59,444 nucleotides of DNA from Bacteroidales bacterium. Lineage in GTDB: Bacteria > Bacteroidota > Bacteroidia > Bacteroidales > F082. Numbering within the stretch: position 1 is the stretch's first letter; each line of letters starts with the position of its first letter. The stretch is taken from the NCBI GenBank assembly GCA_017548125.1, contig JAFYNK010000018.1, positions 1-59,444 on the forward strand. The letters run 5' to 3'. The translations under genes and the position numbers were made by a program. Below the pieces are notes generated by a model that saw only the letters and a list, made by a program, of their open reading frames with translations, searched no databases and was not told where the DNA came from. Shown here in pieces: positions 53,461-59,444 of this stretch.

Positions 53461-53925
53461 TTATCTTTCGCCTTTACGTGCTGAATAGTTGATACGGAAG
53501 GCGCCGCATTTACGGAGTTCTTGTTTAACATCGGTGACGAGACCCATTCTTACTTCTTCATGTATTTTCAATGAAGTTGTGAGGAGAGGGCGGTCAGCTT
53601 CATTACGAGCCAAACGTTCGCTTTCAATGTAAGGGATAATATCGTTTACTCTTGAATATTGATCGTTTAGCTGGATACGAGACTCTGTACCGTATGCTTT
53701 AGCATTGGTAGGAGGTCCGATGTAGATATAGCTTACCAAAGATTTCTTTTCTAATTTTTGAACTTCAGTAGCTTCTGGTAATTTCATCTTTACTTTCAAT
53801 GATACTTCGCGCATGGAAGTTGTAACCATGAAGAAGAATATCAACATAAAGATAATGTCAGGCATAGAACCGGTACTCATTGCCGGAACTTCCTTAGCTT
53901 CATCTGATCTATATTTTGATGCCAT
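53461..53925 (-). CDS. exbD: ExbD/TolR-family biopolymer transport protein (second copy)
   Basis: 154 residues. The cytosolic start SDEAKEVPAMSTGSMPD precedes one membrane helix (IIFMLIFFFMVTTSM) carrying the essential Asp (SMPDIIFML), then a periplasmic domain. ExbD pairs with ExbB to turn proton flow into TonB movement. It lies 16 bases after the first exbD gene, and the operon ends here. Confidence 0.92.
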   Translation of the reverse strand: MASKYRSDEAKEVPAMSTGSMPDIIFMLIFFFMVTTSMREVSLKVKMKLPEATEVQKLEKKSLVSYIYIGPPTNAKAYGTESRIQLNDQYSRVNDIIPYIESERLARNEADRPLLTTSLKIHEEVRMGLVTDVKQELRKCGAFRINYSARKGER

Positions 53926-53941
53926 ATTAATAATCTCCTTG

Positions 53942-54517
53942 TTATTTAATTTCTTCTGGTTCAGCCTCTGAGATACGGACAGGAACAGCTTTGTTGATAG
54001 CGTCGATCTTGTCTTTATCTGTCAAGTCTGCATAATGTTGGTTAAAGTATTTAAGAGACATTTCTTCTCTCATTTCATTGAAAGCTCTAGCCAATTCATT
54101 TTGAACGCTGATATACATTGCGTATGAAGTACCGCGGTCGTTTTTAAGTGACACAACGCCTTTGTTAAGTACGACATTGCCGAGAAGTTCTATTTCTTTT
54201 GTTTCAACTTCAGGAGCTGATTCATCACCTGGTTTTGGTGTGATGAATTCTCTTGTCATTTCTTTTAAAGTTGTTACATCACCAGGTTTTCCGTTGACCA
54301 ACAATTTGTCATACTTGTTAATCATGACGTTCATAATGTTTCTTTCTTTAACTTTGACGTCCATTTCCGGATTTTCAACTGGTGGAGGAAGACGACGGGT
54401 GATACCGCTGTCTGTATCCATAGTTGTGGTAACTAGAAAGAATACCAATAGCAAAAAAGAGATATCGGCCATTGAACCTGCATTGAGATCCGGTACTTTC
54501 TTTTTTTGTCTAGCCAT
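53942..54517 (-). CDS. exbD: ExbD/TolR-family biopolymer transport protein (first copy)
   Basis: 191 residues. A basic start MARQKKKVPDLNAGSMAD is followed by the membrane helix ISFLLLVFFLVTTTM with its Asp, and a longer periplasmic domain than in the second copy (IKLNDQ-like region replaced by charged segments KVKERNIMNVMINKYDK). Two different ExbD proteins in one operon are usual in Bacteroidota and suggest a hetero-oligomeric motor. Confidence 0.92.
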   Translation of the reverse strand: MARQKKKVPDLNAGSMADISFLLLVFFLVTTTMDTDSGITRRLPPPVENPEMDVKVKERNIMNVMINKYDKLLVNGKPGDVTTLKEMTREFITPKPGDESAPEVETKEIELLGNVVLNKGVVSLKNDRGTSYAMYISVQNELARAFNEMREEMSLKYFNQHYADLTDKDKIDAINKAVPVRISEAEPEEIK

Positions 54518-54533
54518 ATTGATTTTTTCTTAA

Positions 54534-54956
54534 TTAGTTAAAGAGTTTTGCTACTGCTGAGCCGAGTACTGCTAATATTGTGCCTCCGAGCATTATGTAA
54601 ACGAACATCATCAAGAAGTCACATACAGCTTCATTACTTGCTGTGACGTTCATTGAATCCAAATATTCTTGGCTTAATGTTGCACCTGGAGAGATTAAAT
54701 AGGCAACTAAAGCTACTAATGCGAATGCACCTAAAGCAATGCCTATTTTCTTGATACTAGTTGGGTCAACGATTACTCCATAGATAGGAGCGAAAAGTAT
54801 AGCAACAACTAATAATCCGAAGAGTGCGTATGTTAAGTACATTTGCATATCTGCGCTTGATTCGCCTTTGAATGCGCAAATGGCAAGGATTATTGTACTA
54901 ATGCCAACAAGTCCCCACAAAATGTACTTACTAATTTTGAATAATTTATCTTCCAT
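54534..54956 (-). CDS. Membrane protein of unknown function within the ExbB/ExbD operon
   Basis: 140 residues with four likely membrane spans (ILWGLVGISTIILAICAF, MYLTYALFGLLVVAILF, IGIALGAFALVALVAYLI, FVYIMLGGTILAVLGSAVA). No family is recognised. It lies between exbB (27-base gap) and the first exbD (16-base gap), so it is part of the operon and may be an accessory subunit of the motor. That role is inferred from position only. Confidence 0.75.
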   Translation of the reverse strand: MEDKLFKISKYILWGLVGISTIILAICAFKGESSADMQMYLTYALFGLLVVAILFAPIYGVIVDPTSIKKIGIALGAFALVALVAYLISPGATLSQEYLDSMNVTASNEAVCDFLMMFVYIMLGGTILAVLGSAVAKLFN

Positions 54957-54983
54957 TGTTAATGGGTTTTTAGTGTTACTAAA

Positions 54984-55829
54984 TTACTTGTTGATTTTGT
55001 TTGAATATTCATTCAAGATATCCATGAAGCTGATTGTGCTTTCTTCCATATCGTTCAAGATGCTTTCGATCTTGTTGAGGATGAAGTTGTAAGCTACTTG
55101 GAGTACCATAGCTGTGATCAAACCGAAAACTGTTGTTAACAAAGCAACTTTCATACCTGAAGCAACGATTGTTGGGCTGATGTCACCAGCTGCTGCGATA
55201 GCGTCGAAAGCTTGAACCATACCGATAACTGTACCGAAGAAACCTAAGTTAGGACCTAAAGCGATACATAATGTAATCCAGCTTGTGCCGCTTGAAAGGT
55301 TACCGTTCATAACTGAACCGTATGAAATCATTGATTTTTCTACTTCATCAAGACCATCGTTGAAACGCATTAAACCTTGGTAGAAGATACTTGCGACAGG
55401 ACCGCGTGTGTTACGGCAGAGTTCTTTAGCTTTTTCGATGCCGCCTTGGTTCAAAGCAACTTCTAATTCAGCAACTAATTTCTTAGTGTTTGATGTGCTT
55501 AATGTTAAGTAAATAATTCTTTCGATTGAAAGAGCTAAACCGAGTACTAAACAGACGAGAACGAGTGTCATGAAACCCCAACCACCGTCGATGTATTGTT
55601 TCTTAAGAACTTCGTGGAATGTTGGTGCTTCTTCTGTTTCTGTCATTGTTGTTGTTACAACTTCTTCTACTGGAGCAGCTTCTTCAGCAGCAACTTCTTC
55701 AGCAGCAACTTCTTCTGTAGCTACTTGCTCTGTTTGTGGAACGTTTTCATCTTGCTGTGCAAGAACTGAATTGCTGATACCAAATGTCAAAAAACCAGCA
55801 ATTGTGAGTAAAGCAATTAATTTTTTCAT
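54984..55829 (-). CDS. exbB: ExbB/TolQ/MotA-family proton channel with periplasmic extension
   Basis: 281 residues. Unlike classic ExbB it starts with a signal peptide (KKLIALLTIAGFLTFGISNS) and an Ala/Glu-rich extracytoplasmic stretch (about 25-70, with EEVAAEEVAAEEAAPVEE). Three membrane helices follow: about 80-105, then LGPNLGFFGTVIGMVQAF and VALLTTVFGLITAMVLQVAY. The MotA/TolQ signature region is LCIALGPNLGFFGTVIGM. It forms the channel of the TonB energising complex with the two ExbD proteins. No TonB gene is in the window. Confidence 0.92.
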   Translation of the reverse strand: MKKLIALLTIAGFLTFGISNSVLAQQDENVPQTEQVATEEVAAEEVAAEEAAPVEEVVTTTMTETEEAPTFHEVLKKQYIDGGWGFMTLVLVCLVLGLALSIERIIYLTLSTSNTKKLVAELEVALNQGGIEKAKELCRNTRGPVASIFYQGLMRFNDGLDEVEKSMISYGSVMNGNLSSGTSWITLCIALGPNLGFFGTVIGMVQAFDAIAAAGDISPTIVASGMKVALLTTVFGLITAMVLQVAYNFILNKIESILNDMEESTISFMDILNEYSNKINK

Positions 55830-55937
55830 AATTGGAAATGTTGATTACTACTTTTTAATTTTTTGATTGATTACTTATTTTAATTTAACTTAGTTTATTT
55901 CAATTTTATTGTTAACAACTTGAATTTTAAGTTCCTG

Positions 55938-56025
55938 CGGAGAGAGCGGGATTCGAACCCGCGATACCCTTTTGGAGTATACACACTTTCCAGGCGTGCT
56001 CCTTAAACCACTCGGACATCTCTCC
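55938..56025 (-). tRNA. tRNA-Ser (anticodon GGA)
   Basis: 88 bases, class II. The acceptor GGAGAGA pairs with TCTCTCC, the anticodon loop is CTGGAAA with GGA, there is a long variable arm, and the T loop is GGTTCGAATCC. CCA is not encoded. A TAACTTTG box lies upstream at 56051-56058. Confidence 0.95.
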
Positions 56026-56281
56026 CTCTACAGCCTTAAAAAATTCGCACCAAAGTTACATATTTTTTCTTTAAAAAACGAAATTATTTTTAAACATTAT
56101 TTACTTTTTTATTATTGCCTTAACTAGTGTTATATCAACGTTTTTTTGATATTTTTATCTTAAAATAATTTTATCATCAATTTTTTATCCAATAAAATCA
56201 TTCTTTTTTATCCCATTATATTCAAAAAAACGAATTATAAACATGTAAACCCCAACTTGTAGTCTTGTGGTCTTGTAGCCT
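56026..56281. other. AT-rich intergenic region
   Basis: 256 bases with no open frame. It holds the tRNA promoter box (56051-56058). Near the ansA end there is a repeated TTGTAGTCTTGTGGTCTTGTAG-like stretch of the same repeat style as other intergenic spacers. No strong terminator for ansA is seen. Confidence 0.6.
56051..56058 (-). promoter_or_regulatory. TAACTTTG promoter box for tRNA-Ser
   Basis: Minus-strand TAACTTTG 25 bases before the tRNA 5' end. Confidence 0.55.
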
Positions 56282-57313
56282 TTATATCGTCATTTCACCT
56301 CTGATAGGTGTCTGCAAAAGTTCTTTTATCTTTTCAGGAGCGTAGCCTTCGCCTATAAGGTACATTAATTTAGCTATTGCAGACTCTGTTGTGATGTCGT
56401 GACCGCTCAACACTCCGATTCTGTTTAAGTCTAAGCTTGTTTCATAGCGTCCCATTTCTACTGAACCGGATTTGCATTGTGTTACATTATATATTATCAT
56501 TCCTTTGTCGATGGCTTCTTTTAGTTCATCGATGAACCATGACGCTGTAGGTGCGTTGCCTGATCCGTAGGTCTCGATAATCAATGCTTTTAAATTAGGT
56601 GTGTTTAATGTGTGGTGAACGAGTTCCTTTGTGATGCCAGGGAAAATCTTCAGAATTGCCACGTTGTTGTCGAGTTTAGTATGAAGCTTTAATTTTTTGA
56701 AGTTAGGCTTCATGATATACTCCTTATTATATTTAATGCGTACGCCTACGTCGGCGAGTGAAGGATAGTTGCCTGAGACGAATGCGTTGAAATGTTCTGC
56801 GTTGTGTTTTGTGGTTCTGTTGCCTCTGAGGAGCTGGTTTTCGAAGAATATAGTCACTTCTGGAACCATGGCAGTGTCTTGGTCCTTGGCAGCGGCTATT
56901 TCGATGGCAGCGATGATGTTCTCTCTGCCGTCGCTTCTTACCATGCCCATCGGTAGTTGTGAACCTGTGAACACTACAGGCTTGTTAAGGTTTTCAAACA
57001 TAAAACTTAAGGCTGAGGCAGTATAAGCCATTGTGTCAGAGCCGTGTAATACGATAAATCCGTCGTATTTTTCATAGTTGCTTTCGATTTTCTTTGCCAA
57101 AGTGACCCAGAAATCTGGTGTCATGTTTGATGAGTCGATGAGATTGTCGAATGCATAGAAATCCAATTGATAATCCAAGTTTCTCAAAACAGGCAAATGG
57201 TCGTAAAGATTGTCAAAGTCAAAAGGAACTAAACTGCCAGTCTGTGGGTCTTGCATCATTCCGATGGTTCCGCCGGTGTAAAGTATTAATAATGAAGTTT
57301 TTTCTCCTGACAT
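56282..57313 (-). CDS. ansA: Type I L-asparaginase
   Basis: About 343 residues from MSGEKTSLLILYTGGTIGMM; upstream in-frame codons lack a proper start. Catalytic blocks are TGGTIG near residue 13 (Thr nucleophile), FIVLHGSDTMAYTASALSF with the second Thr, and FTGSQLPMG. It hydrolyses asparagine to aspartate and ammonia; the absence of a signal peptide suggests the cytosolic type I enzyme. It starts 16 bases after tatD and forms an operon with hflX and tatD. Confidence 0.94.
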   Translation of the reverse strand: MSGEKTSLLILYTGGTIGMMQDPQTGSLVPFDFDNLYDHLPVLRNLDYQLDFYAFDNLIDSSNMTPDFWVTLAKKIESNYEKYDGFIVLHGSDTMAYTASALSFMFENLNKPVVFTGSQLPMGMVRSDGRENIIAAIEIAAAKDQDTAMVPEVTIFFENQLLRGNRTTKHNAEHFNAFVSGNYPSLADVGVRIKYNKEYIMKPNFKKLKLHTKLDNNVAILKIFPGITKELVHHTLNTPNLKALIIETYGSGNAPTASWFIDELKEAIDKGMIIYNVTQCKSGSVEMGRYETSLDLNRIGVLSGHDITTESAIAKLMYLIGEGYAPEKIKELLQTPIRGEMTI

Positions 57314-57329
57314 AACCGAAAATTTTATG

Positions 57330-58094
57330 TTATAGATTAAATAATTGTCTTGCGTTATTTGATGTTGCTTCTGCAACTTCGTTGATATCAATCTGTTTTA
57401 TTTCTGCGATTTTCTTTGCCACTTCTGTCATATAGGCGATTTCGTTTCTCTTTCCTCTGTAAGGAACAGGCGGAAGATAAGGGTCGTCGGTCTCCAGAAG
57501 TATCTTGTTCAGAGGTATCTCGTTCAAGAAACTTTTCACGTCGCAGTTTTTATATGTGATGACGCCGCCAAGTCCGAGGTGAAAGCCTAGAGACATGGCG
57601 ATGTCGGCTTGTTCTTTTGTTCCGTTGAAGCAATGGAAGACGCCTTTCAGGCTTCCGTCCTGTTCTTGTTCCAGCACTTTGAACATAAGGTCGAAGGCTT
57701 CGCGAGTGTGCAGCGAGACAGGAAGACGCAGCTGCTTCGCCCATGAGAGCTGTTCTCTTAATACTTCAACTTGTTGTTTTTCAAATGTCTTGTCCCAATA
57801 TAAGTCAAGACCTATTTCACCTACACCGACCCAGCATTGTCTTTCCATCTCTTTCTCGATTACGGAGAGATGACGTTTGTAGTCTTCTTTGACTCCTTCT
57901 GGATGAAGACCCATCATCATTCTGCAGTTGTCGGGATGACTCTCGTAGAAGTCCATCATAGGTTTGATGGTGCTTTCATCTGTGTTAGGGAGCAGCACCA
58001 TCTCGACACCGACTTCAAGAGCTCTCTGAAACACCAACTCTCTGTCGGTGTCGAAAGCCTCGTCATAAATATGTGAATGAGTGTCGATATACAT
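57330..58094 (-). CDS. tatD: TatD-family metal-dependent hydrolase
   Basis: About 254 residues from MYIDTHSHIYDE with the metal-binding His pair THSH. Further metal ligands lie in GEIGLDLYWD, SLHTREA, HCFNGTKEQ and LLETDDPYLPP. TatD proteins are 3'-5' exonucleases or D-aminoacyl-tRNA deacylase-like hydrolases involved in DNA repair. ATG at 58094 is used; a TTG three codons upstream overlaps hflX. It lies five bases after the hflX stop. Confidence 0.94.
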   Translation of the reverse strand: MYIDTHSHIYDEAFDTDRELVFQRALEVGVEMVLLPNTDESTIKPMMDFYESHPDNCRMMMGLHPEGVKEDYKRHLSVIEKEMERQCWVGVGEIGLDLYWDKTFEKQQVEVLREQLSWAKQLRLPVSLHTREAFDLMFKVLEQEQDGSLKGVFHCFNGTKEQADIAMSLGFHLGLGGVITYKNCDVKSFLNEIPLNKILLETDDPYLPPVPYRGKRNEIAYMTEVAKKIAEIKQIDINEVAEATSNNARQLFNL

Positions 58095-58099
58095 GATTA

Positions 58100-59290
58100 T
58101 CAATATAAGAAGTTATCGTAAGGGTATCTGATGGCGTGCATGTCTTTTATCTCTTGATATAAGAGGTCTCTGAATTCCTGGTAGTTATCTTTTTCTACAG
58201 CAGAGATGAAGATGCATGAGTTGCCTTTCGCCATCCAAGTCTTCTTCCAGTCTTCAAGTGAATAGTTGCATTTTGTTATAGGAGTCAAGTCGTCTTCTTC
58301 TTTCTCGACATAACTATAAGCATCTATCTTGTTGAAAACCATGATAGTCTTTTTGTCGCCAGCGCCAATCTCATTAAGAGTTTTGTTAACTACCTCAATC
58401 TGTGACTCGAAATCAGGATGAGAGATATCGACTACGTGAAGGAGAATGTCCGACTCGCGAACCTCGTCCAATGTCGATTTGAAAGACTCGACGAGTTGGT
58501 GAGGCAGTTTTCTGATGAAACCTACAGTGTCGGAGAGAAGGAAAGGAAGGTTTTCCACGACGACCTTACGTACTGTTGTCTCCAATGTCGCGAAGAGTTT
58601 GTTCTCTGCAAACACGTCGGATTTACTTAACAGATTCATAATCGTTGACTTGCCAACGTTGGTATAACCTACGAGCGCTACTCTTACGAGTTGTCCTCTG
58701 TTTTTACGTTGGACAGTCTTCTGCATGTCTATTTCTTTGAGTCTTTCTTTGAGACTTGTGATCTTGTCGCGTATGATACGACGGTCGGTTTCAATTTCCT
58801 TTTCACCAGGGCCTCTCAGACCGATACCACCTTTTTGTCTCTCCAAGTGAGTCCACATGTGAGTCAAGCGAGGAAGCATATATTGATACTGAGCTAGTTC
58901 CACCTGAGTCTTGGCGTGTGATGTTCTGGCGTTTCTGGCAAATATGTCTAAGATGAGATTTGTTCTGTCTAATATCTTACATTCGAGTTCTTTCTCGATG
59001 TTACGAAGCTGAGTAGGAGTGAGCTCATCGTCGAAGACCGCCATTGTGATGTTTTCGGCTTTGATATATTGTCTGACCTCTTCGAGCTTGCCTGTTCCGA
59101 GGTAAGTCACGCTGTTAGGATGGTCGAGAGGCTGGATGAAACGAGCCACTGGCACACCGCCTGCTGTCTCTATCAAGAAAGCTAGTTCGTCCAAATATTC
59201 CTCTGTCTTCTCTCTGTTCTGTGTCTGAGTGCAAACAGCAATCAAGACCGCTGTTTCTACCTTATCTTCGTAAACTACAAACTTCTCCAT
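58100..59290 (-). CDS. hflX: GTPase HflX
   Basis: About 396 residues from MEKFVVYEDKVETAVLIAVC. The N-terminal HflX domain (about 1-195) contains GTGKLEEVRQYIKAENI and RGPGEKEIETDRR. The GTPase domain has GYTNVGKST, SDTVGFIRKLPHQLVESFKS and FNKID. HflX splits stalled ribosomes, notably after heat stress. An in-frame extension of 24 codons upstream reads through the 136-bp repeat from a GTG and is judged artefactual, since the ATG at 59290 gives the usual N-terminus. The promoter must lie in or beyond the repeat; no TAnnTTTG box is visible. Confidence 0.94.
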   Translation of the reverse strand: MEKFVVYEDKVETAVLIAVCTQTQNREKTEEYLDELAFLIETAGGVPVARFIQPLDHPNSVTYLGTGKLEEVRQYIKAENITMAVFDDELTPTQLRNIEKELECKILDRTNLILDIFARNARTSHAKTQVELAQYQYMLPRLTHMWTHLERQKGGIGLRGPGEKEIETDRRIIRDKITSLKERLKEIDMQKTVQRKNRGQLVRVALVGYTNVGKSTIMNLLSKSDVFAENKLFATLETTVRKVVVENLPFLLSDTVGFIRKLPHQLVESFKSTLDEVRESDILLHVVDISHPDFESQIEVVNKTLNEIGAGDKKTIMVFNKIDAYSYVEKEEDDLTPITKCNYSLEDWKKTWMAKGNSCIFISAVEKDNYQEFRDLLYQEIKDMHAIRYPYDNFLY

Positions 59291-59308
59291 TTTTTTTAGT
59301 TTAAGGTG

Positions 59309-59444
59309 GGTTCTATTTATTATCAATTTTCCTACATCAATGGATAGAACCCATTTTTCCACATCTGTAGTTTGATTTATTTCTTAAAAAACTCTCCCGA
59401 TAAATTCGTCAATCGAACAATTTATCGAGACAAGCATTCTATGA
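59309..59444 (-). repeat. Right copy of the 136-bp inverted repeat
   Basis: The reverse complement of this segment matches 175-310 at 129 of 136 positions. It lies directly 5' of hflX on the minus strand, as the left copy lies 5' of a plus-strand gene. The copy reaches the last base of the window, so its true outer end is not visible. Confidence 0.9.

Noticed and set aside
59291-59362. N-terminal extension of HflX by 24 codons
   Set aside because: The extension is encoded by the 136-bp repeat from a GTG; the ATG at 59290 gives the normal HflX start.

Overview
The window looks like chromosomal DNA of a Bacteroidota bacterium, most likely order Bacteroidales. Supporting signs are promoters of the TAnnTTTG type (often exactly TATCTTTG) ahead of many genes, type IX secretion (T9SS) sorting domains, a T9SS plug protein, a PorV/PorQ-like barrel, GldE and GldD, a DUF5686 outer-membrane protein, TonB-dependent receptors, and SPII lipoproteins. 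No rRNA, intact insertion sequence, phage or CRISPR array is visible. There is one tRNA gene (Ser, GGA).

Layout. 1-2660: a 136-bp repeat that recurs inverted at the far right end, a T9SS surface protein, then about 0.7 kb of non-coding repeat debris. 2661-8955: ahcY, two small lipoproteins, and a LytS-type propeller sensor kinase with its LytTR response regulator. 9224-18427: a tandem TonB-dependent receptor / 1450-residue exported protein / PorV-like barrel, the strongest candidate here for an uncharacterised outer-membrane system. 18456-23522: greA with a structured leader, a HIT protein, a DUF5686 protein, a MazG-like enzyme and an RlmL-like methyltransferase. 23519-27213: an AlgX/AlgI-like O-acyltransferase pair and an NAD-dependent epimerase on the minus strand. 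27378-30733: a formylglycine-enzyme-fold lipoprotein with an Asp/Asn/Gly repeat linker, tyrS, a small membrane protein and an internally deleted Fic-family relic. 30854-37557: two unknown exported proteins, apbE, the T9SS plug gene and priA. 37648-42753: a T9SS BNR-like surface protein and a GH92 glycosidase. 42816-48817: rng, a 30-residue basic protein, HU, ssb, gldE, gldD and corA. 48902-59290 (all minus): a SulP transporter, a second receptor-like barrel, an ExbD/ExbD/unknown/ExbB energising operon, tRNA-Ser, ansA, tatD and hflX.

How it fits together. The envelope theme is strong: the ExbB/ExbD motor can power the two receptors, the T9SS-related genes (plug, gldD, gldE, PorV-like) relate to export of the sorting-domain proteins, and the kinase/regulator pair sits immediately upstream of the receptor cassette. 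Between these are housekeeping genes for translation, DNA replication, RNA decay and methyl-cycle metabolism.

Most notable non-gene signals: the inverted repeat at the window ends, which carries a possible peptide-coupled terminator; oppositely oriented REP-like hairpins that keep pairing despite substitutions; and short repeat 'vocabulary' that seems to have entered the coding sequences of priA, the epimerase, a MazG gene and a T9SS gene. All functional calls come from reading the sequence and remembered family features; no searches were run.
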